Source of the DNA: Physocladia obscura
Taxonomy: Eukaryota > Chytridiomycota > Chytridiomycetes > Chytridiales > Chytriomycetaceae
DNA: 18,496 bases
Direction of reading: 5' to 3'
NCBI GenBank assembly: GCA_027596945.1
Contig: JADGJH010000446.1
Coordinates: forward strand, 1-18,496
Positions 1 through 10,156 of this stretch are shown in pieces (the stretch's first letter is position 1; the number at the start of each line of letters is the position of its first letter). A program made the position numbers and the translations under genes. The notes below the pieces were generated by a model, which searched no databases, was not told where the DNA came from, and saw only the letters and a program-made list of their open reading frames with translations.

Positions 1-264
1 TCTTCTAATTCAACAATTTGCTCCTTCATTGATTGATTAATGTTGGTTCTCGTTGGATTGACCATTTTCATCCATTTGTCAGGCACTTCAATGTTGATGG
101 CTTGGTTTGAACCAAAATACGCCTATTTTCAATAATGTTGTATTAATTTTACATTCTTGTACTTCATAGTGATGTCCATTACATGCGTCTTTATAGATTG
201 TTCCAATTGGAAGGGTCTTTATGAACCTGTTTTGTACAGTTGTGGATGGAATTGTAACAGTCAT
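1..264 (-). CDS. Unrecognised protein, 5' end only (runs off left edge)
   Basis: I do not recognise this protein. Read on the minus strand, an ATG at 264-262 opens 34 codons (exon 1, 163-264). They end at a GTACAA donor, and a 40-base intron (123-162) ends in AAAATAG. Exon 2 (1-122) continues in phase 0 for 40 more codons with no stop and is cut by the window edge. Without the splice the frame stops soon after in CATTGA, so the intron is needed to keep it open. The joined product begins MTVTIPSTTVQNRF and ends in a charged stretch (MKEQIVELE) that could start a helix or coiled coil. No signal peptide or known domain is visible in 74 residues. The AT-rich stretch just upstream (about 265-300) is a plausible promoter. 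The coding call rests only on an open spliced frame with natural composition, so it is moderate. Confidence 0.5.
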
Positions 265-482
265 TGTTTTATTATTATAAAAGATAATAATTTTAAGTAA
301 ATATTGTTCAATTGAAATTAAAATAGTCAGTTGTCAATTGCGACAAAAATGCAGCTGAGCGGACTTTTTCTTTGACCACACAATACTCTCATTCAAATAC
401 ACACATTATTTTCAGTGAAGACTTCGACTGAAATAAATCACAATACTCCCACAGTACTTAAGTGAACAATCCCACACCATTC

Positions 483-719
483 AAAGTGAGTCGATTTGTC
501 ACAAAAATGAATTTTCTCTGCAGTGAACACCCACTCAAACCCGTCATACTATTGTTCACTGACATTGAGTGAACAGTCTCACATCATTCTAAGTTGAGTT
601 GATTTGTCACAAAAATGAATTTTCTTAGTGAACACACTCACTAAATCAAACACAATACCCATCACTGTATTTGAGTGTAAATAAAACACTTATTCAAAGT
701 TGAGTTGATTTGTCACTCG
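483..719. repeat. Three imperfect direct repeats, about 100-106 base spacing
   Basis: A core resembling AAGTTGAGTTGATTTGTCAC occurs near 485, 591 and 698. The first two copies continue with AAAAATGAATTTT and then a GTGAACAC element about 10-15 bases later; the third diverges into CTCGCCGCAG. Related AGTGAACA and CACAATAC words recur through 400-680. The array lies between the divergent left-edge gene and the decayed gene at 822, so it may be promoter-associated or a decayed minisatellite. The rest of 265-821 shows no convincing coding signal. Confidence 0.6.
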
Positions 720-821
720 CCGCAGTGTAAACTTGGAGAATTCAAATTTTTATTAGAGACGCTCCACAGAAAAGTGTGTGGGCTGTACAGTAGGGGGGTT
801 TATTGTTGTTTTCATTAAAAA

Positions 822-2055
822 TTGACATTTTGCTTTGTTGATGTTCTGGTTGCACTCAAACTCCTTCTGGTTGTAAAGAACTTCAAACTCCAGAAGAATG
901 AATCTGGCAAACTTCTGGATCTTATCAACTTCAATGAGGTAACAGAAGACTTGAAGACAATTCTGTGGAATACTGCACAGCAAAACTTGAAAGGGAAAGC
1001 AAGCATTGTTGATGATGCAGTTCAATTTGATACAGCCACTGTTTCAATCAACAACTTCTCCAAATTTATTACTGTGAGCAAAAGCAGCAGAACCTACATT
1101 TTTGGAGGTATCATTTTCTTTTGTGTTATCCCTTTTCAAATCAATTTGATTTTATTTAGATATTCTGCACCCATTATGGCAAATCAAAAATGACCAAATG
1201 TCAACTCTTGCGTCTGGGGATGAAAATCTTACAATTTGTATCTACATATACTCTTGCCTGGTTCAAAAAAGTTCCAATTACAATAAAATAATTGCACATA
1301 TCAAAAAATGACAGTAAGCTGGGAGGAATAGTGGAATAATACTGAATGATCATAAATATATAACAAAATCTGGATAACAGTGAATAGATGCACCATCAAG
1401 AATCCAAATTGAATTATGCAATGGATATTTGTCAACTTTCTCTGACAACAGAGCAAAGTCATGATAATATTGTGCAAAAGCTTCCTGGTCAAAGGTTTCT
1501 TCAGTTGAGTATGAATCTATATTTTAATTGCAGCCAATGACAGTCAGCAGCAAGACTCAATCTCTGATATTCACCACAAATATATAACCTCTTTCCTTTA
1601 CTATTCTGCAATTATCAAAGAATACTTCATACAAGAAGACAGTATTGTATATTGTCTAATTAAGGCTGTTGATTTTGCGTGTGAACTGCATTATGTCAGT
1701 ATCTTTGATATGTATGGCATGCTGTTCCAAAATTTTCCAGTGCACTTTAAAAATTACAAAATTCTCCAAATTTGTGAGTTCCTGTGTGTTTCAGATTCAC
1801 TGAGAGTGGTAGGTGTTTTATTTTCCTGACACCACAGTTGAATTTTAGCACAAATAGAATTGTGCTGATATTTTGAAACCAGCAATAAAAAATTTGGGAA
1901 AAAAAGCAGCAACATTGAAGCAAATTTTTGATGTTTTTGATTCGATTGTGCTATATTTTTTGCTTGCAGTAAAACTTTCATTAATTATGTGGGATGAAAA
2001 GGATTCTGTGATAAATACAGATTTAAAAAATTTTCAGATTCATCAGAATCAGTGA
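822..2055 (+). pseudogene. Decayed multi-segment gene, family unknown
   Basis: Several open segments in changing frames read like one damaged protein of roughly 350-400 residues. Segment 1 (822-1107) includes the stretch EVTEDLKTILWN. A good 52-base intron (1108-1159, GTATCA...TTTAG) leads in phase 1 to segment 2 (1160-1308), which stops at TGA 1309. Segment 3 (from about 1388) and segment 4 (1515-1826, about 104 codons, with FLYYSAIIKEYF and FDMYGMLFQNF) lie in other frames and are not joined by any normal-length intron. A final segment (about 1825-2055) carries two in-frame TAG codons near 1846-1858, then an open stretch starting ILKPAIKNLGKKAATLKQIF. No clear start codon precedes segment 1. 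I do not recognise the family. Frame changes plus stops favour a pseudogene over an intact gene with very small introns. Confidence 0.45.
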
Positions 2056-3122
2056 CAGGAATTTTAAATATATCTTAGGTGCTATAAAAGTCAGTACTGC
2101 CTTCGACGATAACCAAACGTCGCGAAAAAATTTGAAAGATCTTTAGAGGTAAATTCTAGCATAAGGAATCGATCAGTTACGTACGGGAGATTGAGATAAA
2201 TGCGATAATAATTAATTATGGTACAGTGCAGCAGAGGAAATTAACTGTTCGCCAGTCTACTGATTAAATAAGTTTCAGGAATTTTGGAGTCTGTGTTTGC
2301 CTTGGTCTATGAAAAATAAAAAAATTCTTTGCAAGCGCAGTTGTTTGGTTTTTGCGTCTGGAAAACTCTATTATTGGTATAGTCGTGGATGTTTGTTCCT
2401 AAAATTCGACAAATTGTGTTTTTGAAGATGTGAATTACGACTAGGAGGTAGATTTAGGCTTGCAACTACGGTAAAATTGTAAGTGGACTAATTTTATGGG
2501 ATTTTCAGGTTGGGTGAAAACAAATAATGCATCCTGACAGAGGATTAAATGAAATGGCTATTTGACATACACATGACAAAGAAAATTGTGTGACGGAAAT
2601 TGAGGAAATTCAACTTCCGACTTTGTCTCACAAAATCAGAAAATTAAATTAAAATTAAAATAGTTTACATGAGGCACAAGGAATAAACAGGAAGTTTGGA
2701 CTAAAAATTAACAAATTTCCCGACGTAAACAATTCGAACTGAATTCGCAGCCGTAGAATTGATCAAATGTATATAGTGCAGACATCTTATTTCTTTTATT
2801 TCCTATGTTTTACATACACTTTGAAGATTTCTTCTTTTTATTTGGCCATTAACACAACTCATTTCTAATTGACCACTGGCGTTGTTCAGGGTTATAGGAT
2901 ACTCGTGTTGTCAAAAAAACACCCTCATTTTGAGTTATCTTCATTTGAGAAATATTATTCTTAACATTTTGCGATAAAAAAAATGTATATAATTGCTTGC
3001 ATTTGTTCCAGCTTCAGTTTGTTTCGCTGTTTGATTTTTCTCTTTTTCTTGTAAGTTTTGCGAATAAGTATTGAGTCACCCAATATTCAGTAAAGATAAA
3101 ATTGTCAGCCACTTCTGAAACA
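2056..3122. other. Intergenic region, no gene seen
   Basis: AT-rich sequence without an open frame of useful length on either strand. The last 100 bases form the 5' flank of the paxillin-like gene. They hold pyrimidine-rich runs near 3035-3055 and a CCAAT box at 3080-3084, about 40 bases before its ATG, consistent with a fungal promoter or leader. Confidence 0.5.
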
Positions 3123-4360
3123 ATGGACGAGATAGGTAGGGAAAAACGACCTTTGATCTATTCTTCTTTTTCTTCCCTCATATTAATAAAGTAGATGAGT
3201 TATTGTGTGATTTAGAATCTAGTACTGCGACTTTAGGATCTTCAACAAGCAGAGTTGTATCCCTCGAAACCCTGGACACTCAAACCAAACTTGGAAAAAC
3301 AAAAAATCTTGCACAATCTCTTCCAATCTTTATAACAAGCAGATCAAATTACTGTAAATTGAGATCGCAAAAGTCAAATCATGAAAAGTTTTCAGCTCCG
3401 AAAATTTTGGATTTAACAAAACTGCCAACAACATCAAACAGCACAACAGTTTTGAACATAGTACCTCCGAAGGAGAAATCATCAGTAGTTTGTCAAAGTT
3501 TTCAAATATCGGCAGAAATACCGCCACAGTTCGTTGGGTCGAGCACGAAAAACGCAAGAGAAACATGTCAGTATTGTCAAATGCTTATTGAAACACCATC
3601 ATACATAACGACAGCTTCTGGAAAAACGTATCACACTACTCATTTTGTTTGCGCAAATTCGTCTTGCAATCGCGCACTAAAAGGATCGACTGTATATGTT
3701 GAGCATGCTGTAACTGGTGCTGCGTACTGCTCGCCATGTTTCACGATTTTATTTGCTATCAACTGCGATTACTGCGCACGTCCAATTGTTGACACATGTA
3801 TAAAAACCAGCTGCAGTCATTTCCATACCACCTGTTTTTTTTGCTGCCATTGTGGAGTTGCACTCGCTGGTGAAGAATTTGTTGAAAACGAGGAGGGTAA
3901 AGTATATTGCTTGCGTGATTATACCGCATTGTTTGGAAAACCTTGCTACGTTTGCGGAAAAAAAGCGAGTGGTGAAAATAGTATACAACTTTCAATCAAG
4001 GAAAAATGCGCTATTTATCATTTAGACTGTTTTCGATGTAGTATTGTTGGGTGCACTTCTAAACTGTCTCCAAATGGATTTTATCAAGTTAATGGTGATG
4101 AAGATGTTGTTTGTCAGATTCATTTTTATCAGATGCAGAATGCGGTGTGTTCGAGGTGTGAAAGAATTATTATTGGGTCTTGTGTTAGTACTCTTGGAAA
4201 AAAATATCATCGTGAATGCTTCAGTTGCAGCTATTGTAAACAAAGATTGGAGGGAGTAAACAATAGTTCATTAGCAGCGCTGAACCGAAAAAGGAGCAAT
4301 TTTAGAAGTGAAGATGGGAATCCATATTGCTTATCTTGTTATTTAAAATTATTTGGTTGA
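3123..4360 (+). CDS. Paxillin-like LD/LIM adaptor protein (two exons, 392 aa)
   Basis: This is an adaptor of the paxillin type, expected at the cell cortex as a scaffold between adhesion or actin machinery and signalling proteins. Exon 1 is only 13 bases (3123-3135). The intron is 3136-3194 (GTAGGG...AAGTAG, 59 bases) and exon 2 is 3195-4360. The spliced start MDEIDELLCDLESS matches the consensus LDxLLxxL and closely resembles the LD1 motif at the N-terminus of animal paxillins. Residues 15-128 are Ser/Thr-rich linker. Four LIM domains follow: LIM1 at 129-186 (third zinc ligand His, in HTTHFVC), LIM2 at 195-246, LIM3 at 255-314 (CxxxxC spacing) and LIM4 at 323-386 (a short insert before the last CLSC). 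All zinc ligands are present. The start was chosen because the frame of exon 2 lacks an in-frame ATG before the LIM domains and the 13-base exon restores the LD motif. AATAAA follows the stop directly. Paxillin-family membership is strong; function is inferred. Confidence 0.92.
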
Positions 4361-4362
4361 AG

Positions 4363-4368
4363 AATAAA
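4363..4368 (+). terminator. Polyadenylation signal of the paxillin-like gene
   Basis: AATAAA begins three bases after the TGA stop and is followed by an AT-rich region. The 3' untranslated region would be very short. Confidence 0.5.
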
Positions 4369-4574
4369 TTATTTTATACGCCTAAATTGTTGCGCTGTTA
4401 ATTCTATTTAGAAAAATATATTGGTTTTATTTAGCAATATAGAAAGCCTTTATTGACTAATATAGTTGATTGGATAAGTAAATCATATTTTGATAACCGT
4501 TATTTGAAGTTATAATTTGATCAGTAAGAGGATTGTTTCTATGTCAGTAAATTGTGAGAAGGATATTTCCTAAT

Positions 4575-5324
4575 TTTTGAATTGTTATTTGAACCACGGT
4601 GCTAAGCTCGACTCTTTCAGGAATAAAATGATCAAGAAATAAGAAAAAAAAAAATCCGAGGATGTTATTCAGGTAAGGAGTGACGAGGTTTTTTGTAATA
4701 TAGTTTCCAGCCAGACACTCAAGGCAACAATTTTGGTTGGAGTATGAAATGAAACTTTAGCATCTGATATCTTCAACCAAAACAGATGCAAATGGTAACA
4801 GCAACAATACGTGAATTATATCGGCTGGAGTAGCAACAGTCCTCCAGATGGTACCAGCCACCAATTGTCGAAGCAAAGCCTGATGACATCTAATCTTCAA
4901 CGCTATTGCTGTCGATAGGAAGCTCTTTAGATGCCTTTGATTGAGATAGAATCGACAGTAAATATATATCGTAGATGCTACAGGAATCAACTGCCAAAGC
5001 AACATCAACCACGCGCGACCTTGTGGCAACGATTGGAAACCTTGAAAAATGCATGCGAGTATTTGATAGTCTTCATGGCGTTTTTATCAATGTTGAGCCG
5101 TGCTGGGAGACAATATTGGATTTCTTATGAGTAAAAGGAATTTTGCTGATCTTACTGGGACCGCGAAAAAATGGAACTGTTGTTGCAGCTGCTGTTATCG
5201 GCATGAATCATTTAGAAGCTTTTGCTGCTGTTTAAAAATTATGGTATTTTTTCTTTTTGGAATTTTGTAAACCCATTTTTTACTTTTTCTAATAAATGAT
5301 CAAAACTTTATTTTTTTTTGCAAC
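4575..5324 (+). pseudogene. Relic of a second copy of the Zn2Cys6 transcription factor
   Basis: From 4975 the plus strand translates to a close match of the intact factor downstream (its bases 7849-8005): NLEKCMRVFDSLHGVFIN here against DLEKCMRVFDNLRGIFIN there, then CWETILDFL against CWKTVLDFL. By eye about 26 of 36 residues agree in the best block. A TGA at 5128-5130 sits where the intact gene has an alanine codon (GCG at 7993), and the match resumes with VKGI. There is a three-codon insertion at the start of the block. Just before 4975 the frame shifts by two bases, yet nucleotide similarity (ACAGT..ATAT) continues. Weaker similarity near 4575-4620 to the gene's 7718-7765 suggests the copy once extended further and was interrupted by unrelated sequence. 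AATAAA at 5291 and a 21-A tract follow. The gene is dead as written. Confidence 0.8.
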
Positions 5325-5345
5325 AAAAAAAAAAAAAAAAAAAAA
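5325..5345 (+). repeat. 21-base poly(A) tract after an AATAAA
   Basis: A run of 21 A begins 28 bases after the end of AATAAA (5291-5296). That is the normal spacing between a polyadenylation signal and an mRNA tail. Because it lies downstream of the transcription-factor relic on the same strand, it could be the fossil tail of a retrocopied mRNA, but homopolymer expansion is equally simple. Confidence 0.6.
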
Positions 5346-5535
5346 GATAAAGATAATAAATAACACATGGAGACAATTATTTTTTAATGTGTTAAATTTT
5401 TGTGGCTGGTTGATTTGAAACGCAAAAAATTTACTACATCTCCCCATTGGAAACGTCAACACTTGAAAGGGTTTCAACTTTCTTCTTGACCAGACCAGAA
5501 GAAAGGGAGGTCTCAGGTGTGGGATATAGCCGGCG

Positions 5536-8500
5536 ATGTTTGATTACGATGAATCTCAGGCACAGAAGAAACGGCGGATGGAAGTCGATGCCAGGCGTTT
5601 TGGAAACAGCAACCTGGGCTTTGACGATGAAGATGATCTCGATTGTGATGATGGCAACGAGGATAACGATAACGATAATGATAATAACGACACTGTAAAT
5701 GGCAATGGCAATTACAAGGAAATAGATCAAGCTTCCTCAGCACCGGTTTCAATTCCTGCAAAGAGCACTAAATTTGCCAAAGAGAGCAACCGCAAGCGCA
5801 TCCCGCGCGCATGCGATCCGTGCCGCCGCAAACGTGCAAAGTGCTCAGGAGATACGCCATGCGCGTTGTGCGTAGCCAAGCCGCATCTGTGTGTTTACGT
5901 ACGTTCTTGCCTCTTTGGTTTGCCGATTACTAAAATTATACAAAGGCTCCACTCTTCAAAACCAAGCGCGAAGACGTGGACGGCACTGCTGCCAACTCTT
6001 CGCAGTCGTCATCATCATCCGCTGCGAGACTTGACGCAATTGAGCGCCGGCTTGGTTCTATCGAGAATATACTGTCTCGTGTTGTCCCTTTACTGGAAAA
6101 GTCGGCGACAGTGATACAGACTAGTCAAAACCAACTACAACAACAAAATCCTGTCGTAAATTTGCCCCGAAGGTCCACGTTTACACCAATTTCCACACCT
6201 TCGGCGACCCAGAAATCTGCTCTTTCGCATACCATCGACGCCTCCTATAAAACTGGAGGATTCTTAGTAAATACTGAGGAAACTGCTCTAACTTTTTGGG
6301 GAAGCACTAGTGCGCTCGGTGGAAGCACAAACAATGCCCACCTTTACAAGTCAATCCCACGCTATGTACACGGTACTTTGATGATTCATATTCCTGCAAG
6401 AACAATACAGCAAGAGGTTTTAGAATCGCAATCAACAAAAAATACTCCTGTTGGTTCTTTGAGCAGCCTGCATAGTGCATCTCCACTTGGAAGGACTGGC
6501 TTTAGTGATCAAGTGGAAGCAAGACAGCACAATGAAGATGGAAATTCATTGAAAGGAAGTTTGACAAGTAAAATGGGTTCAATACCACCGTTCTCATCGT
6601 TATCAACACTTTCTGTTTTACTCGGGCCCGTTCAACTGTCAGATCTTATTCCGTTACCTGAAGCGTTTATTGACATGATTTTGAAGAATTTCTGGGAGCA
6701 ATTTCATGTGAGCTGATAAAAAAAACTGGGATTACAACTGGAACTTTAACCATTCTTAAATACTTTTACAAAAAAACAACATACTTTATTTTCGTAGCCT
6801 CAGTTTCCGTTAGTCGATAAATTATGGTTTACCAGTGAACTGAAAAATTTGCGAAGCCTTCCGTGTATAATGATTGAATCTCATTGGCGTTTTATTCTCC
6901 TTCTGACGTCGGTTGTAGCGCTGATGGTCAATTTCACACCGTCTCTCTCCATGGGAACGTTTATCTCAAAGGCGCCAACAGTAACAGCAAGCAGTGAACA
7001 GAAATCCGAAAACGAGGCTGTTTTAAAGCATTTGCTCGACTCGTATAAAAAAATTCTGTTTGATCATTTTGAAATTGCCGATGTAATAGCTGTTCAAAGT
7101 TTGTTATTTGTGGTAATGGTTGGTGCTTTTGGTCGCGGATCGAGGTTTACTGGAACATGGGGATATATGGGGCTGGCAGTCAGATTTTCGCATGAGGTTG
7201 GAATTATCGTGTTTCTTCCCATTTATGTTCACATTATAATGTAAAATACAGCTTGGATTGCATCGAAGTATTAAAGAACTTGGAGTTCAGCATCGTACTT
7301 TCGATAAGGATTCTATTGCACTGAGAAATAGAACTTGGCATTGCGTCAATATCATGGAAACATACACGTGTATTTGGACAGGAAGACCGCTGGGTATCAA
7401 TGACAGTGACTGGGATGCAGAGTACCCTTCTGGAAAATCTGAAGAGATGGTACTACTGCGACAGCATATTGATCTCGTTCTAGTAATAGGAAAAATCTTG
7501 CGTTTTGCAAACCGAGCACAGCACGTTGACGTTGATTTCTATGTATCAGACATTTCGCAACAACTAGAAAAATGGTGGATCCAACTCGATAACAGTTGGC
7601 GCGACAATAAATTCCAGGACCGCTGGAATAGTAAAGCTATGATGTCACTTATGTATCATAGCGCTGTAATTCTATTCCACCGCACAGCATTTTTTAAAAT
7701 CGACCATCCGGATTGCTTGAATTCTTCTAGAGCGATTACGGCGCTCGTTTCTCGATTCGAAGCAGGGCCTATGGAGAACGAATGCATCGTCTTGTTCCCA
7801 ACGTTTACGTATTGTGCCATGATGGCATGTACAGTTCATATTAACGGAATGCTTGCAAGTAGTGCAAGCGGCGATACCGTTCGGTTTATTACGGCGGTTG
7901 GAGACTTGGAGAAGTGTATGCGAGTTTTTGACAATTTGCGCGGAATCTTCATCAACGCGGAAAGATGCTGGAAAACTGTTTTGGACTTTTTGGCGGCCAA
8001 AGGAATTAAACTAGACGAGCTTGTAAAAGCTGCACGGAATAGTGCGGAAAATTTGGGGATTTCGTCAACAGCATCTTCGTCGTCTTCGTCGTCTTCGTCA
8101 TCTTTGTCATCTCCATCTGCTACTATCTCGTTCAAATCAGAGTCTGTTGAAACGCCGAAACTTGGAACGTTATCTGGTACAACACCTTTAACCGAAGGAC
8201 TCAACAGTCTGGATATTGCATCGTGGTCAATAGATTTGATAGATTCGCAAAAACCCCATCTTCAACAAACGAGCGCTCCTTCTGGATCCTCATCGTCAAA
8301 TTTGGGTGGGTTAAGCAGTGGGTTAGGTTTATGGGATGGGCTATCGCTGTTTGATTTAGCGGGTTTAGGTGGTTTGAATGGAATGATGGAAACAGATTTC
8401 TCTCTTTTTACCGGTCTGCCACCACAGCAACAGCAACAACAACAGCAGCATCAATTTACACAGTCCCTGTTTCCACAGCAATCGCAATTATTTCAGCCAC

Positions 8501-8829
8501 ATCTTCAACAAGATCTGCCTCAACAACAACAACAACAGCAAAATAATCAATTGGCAAATAATTATGGCGGTCGGTCACTACCACAATTTGTTCAGTCACT
8601 AGAGCAGCTTCACGGACAACAGCCACCATTGCCACCTCCACAACACCAGCAATTACATCAGACGCACCATATAGCAAATAATAATCAACACCAAATCCAA
8701 GGTGGCTATCAAAGTCAAGTGCAAATGCACCAGCAAAATCAAAGGCCGCAACCTCATGTTGTGACTTCATCTTTGGTCTTGAAACCGCTGGGTGGTGTTG
8801 GTGGAATGGGAATGAATTGGAGTAAATAA
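5536..8829 (+). CDS. Zn2Cys6 fungal-type transcription factor (four exons, 1033 aa)
   Basis: This is a nuclear DNA-binding regulator of the Gal4 class. Exons are 5536-5898, 5946-6707, 6798-7196 and 7252-8829, with three phase-0 introns of 47, 90 and 55 bases (donors GTACGT, GTGAGC, GTTGGA; the first has a TTACTAAA branch site). Each splice is supported by domain continuity. Residues 1-90 are acidic and Asn-rich with basic patches (KKRR, NRKR) suited to nuclear import. The zinc cluster is C93-x2-C96-x6-C103-x5-C109-x2-C112-x6-C119. A linker and short coiled coil follow (about 149-172, RLDAIERRLGSIENIL). The Fungal_trans (middle homology) domain spans about 357-640, with ELGLHRS formed across intron 3 and the GRPLGIND motif near 552. 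The C-terminal 300 residues are low-complexity: poly-Ser near 779-797, Gly/Leu/Ser-rich, then poly-Gln (900-907, 932-938), typical of activation regions. Its targets cannot be read from the sequence. Confidence 0.93.
8063..8116 (+). repeat. TCN/serine-codon microsatellite within the transcription factor
   Basis: Repeated TCTTCGTCG-type triplets encode a run of serines after the regulatory domain. The tract is in frame and tolerates length change, so it may be polymorphic. Confidence 0.7.
8425..8541 (+). repeat. CAA/CAG triplet repeats encoding poly-glutamine
   Basis: Eight glutamine codons at 8425-8448 and seven at 8521-8541, mixed CAA and CAG, lie in a Gln/His/Pro-rich C-terminus. Interruption by both codons suggests selection at the protein level as well as repeat slippage. 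Confidence 0.75.
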
Positions 8830-8892
8830 TATTTCAATTCATTTTAATAACGAAAAGCGTTGAAAAAGAAAATTCATACTGCTGAATATTTA

Positions 8893-8898
8893 AATAAA
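8893..8898 (+). terminator. Polyadenylation signal of the transcription factor gene
   Basis: AATAAA about 64 bases after the TAA stop, in an AT-rich 3' flank. Confidence 0.5.
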
Positions 8899-10156
8899 AC
8901 TAAATCTATTATTTTTCAATGTATTTTAAGTTTGTTTAGAATGAAAAATAAAATAATAGAAAGCATAGATGAGTTTAGAGCTTGCATCATATCAATATGA
9001 CAAATTCGAGTACTTTCAATTAATTTCATGATACTGGCGGTGTCAAAAATTTTGAAAGCTTGTGCTCCGAACTTCTTTTTTCTGGATTTCATGAAGCATG
9101 AAGCAGAACGATTTTTCGAAAACGAATGAGGAGATACTCGCTGATGTATACATTTCTGCCAGTTCGTAATTGAATGGAGATGCCAAAACTTTGACTTAAG
9201 ATGTAAGTATTTTTATGTGTCCTAACAGTCGTTTTTACCCAAATATATAGTTTGGTGGCTTGTTTAAACTTGAAAAAACTATTTCGGCTGGGAGTTGAAA
9301 GAAATGAAACTAAAAAGATAAATCGAATGTTGTGATAATCGTTTAATAGGTCCAACTGGATGAAATGCCGATCATAACTTGTTCTGCATCATGCTGAATC
9401 TTTCAGGCAAATAAACGTGGAAAGTTCAAATATTTAGAATTGAAATTTATACAAACGTAAAACCAATGCTTTCGTAGAAGTTTCGAAAAGTTTAAAAGTA
9501 TTTAAGAGTGAAGATTGACGTGATTTCCCTACACGGTTCGTAATTTCCAATCGCTTGATTCAGTTATCATAACTGTAAATAGCCCACCAAATAATCTGAA
9601 ATTTTTCGCCTGTATACAGAGGTATCAAAATAACTAATGATTATTATTGAAGTGCGTTTGATCATCTCCTTGTTTCAACATCGGCAAATGATCTTTGATT
9701 ATACTAAATTGTTTCACTCGTTACTTTTTCAAATACCTGAACGAGATGCGATCAGTGTCTATACTTTATCGAAAGTCTGACGCCGTTGCCCAAATGGTCT
9801 AAGCCAGAGAATTTTCACGAAATATCGTTTTAAAATTAATCCAAATAACTTAAAATCGAGTTTAAATCGGCGGGAATAGTCTGCAACCAAGATTAAAAAA
9901 AAAAAAAAAGAAGCTTGTAGCGAACAAGGAATTGTCGAATGCAGTTGAATAAACGCACCTTTTGTTTATAAAAAGATAACACAGTTCGTTTCCAAATATC
10001 TTTGCTCGTTTTGGACAAAGATAGTTTGACTCAGTGATATTCAGATTCAAGTTAAAAATGTAGCAAATGTTTACCCGAATTTCAAACAGCTAACTTCAAA
10101 TATAATTCCTGCATTATTTTCAACCATTCATTCTCCAGTTCAAATGTTGTCTCTTG
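8899..10156. other. Gene-poor spacer
   Basis: I see no convincing gene here. Short open stretches on the minus strand (for example 9089-9355) have no motif and no clear start. A 14-A run lies near 9895. The segment just precedes the tandem diverged units at about 10.15-12.1 kb, and could contain an older, unrecognisable copy of them. Confidence 0.4.

Noticed and set aside
480..720. CRISPR array
   Set aside because: Only three imperfect repeats with related, not unique, spacers in eukaryotic DNA.
1512..1853. Introns of about 25 and 29 bases that would repair the 822-2055 gene
   Set aside because: All well-supported introns in the window are 40-90 bases; such tiny introns would be unprecedented here, so decay is the simpler reading.
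1830..2055. UAG read as leucine (as in some chytrid mitochondria) to keep the frame open
   Set aside because: The region contains nuclear-type introns and lies beside nuclear genes using the standard code, so a pseudogene is more likely.
4757..5029. 90-codon minus-strand open frame upstream of the transcription factor
   Set aside because: It is largely antisense to the transcription-factor relic, which explains the sequence better.
5434..5761. Hydrophobic open frames antisense to exon 1 of the transcription factor
   Set aside because: The Ile/Val-rich sequence is the complement of GAT/AAC repeats encoding the acidic N-terminus; no independent support.
7836..8770. Long open frames antisense to the transcription factor's last exon
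   Set aside because: They mirror the serine and glutamine codon repeats (acidic and Val/Ala runs) and are shadows of the real gene.
9781..9830. tRNA-like text GTTGCCCAAATGGTCTAAG
   Set aside because: Resembles a tRNA D-arm, but no matching acceptor stem, anticodon arm or T-arm (GGTTCGA) follows.
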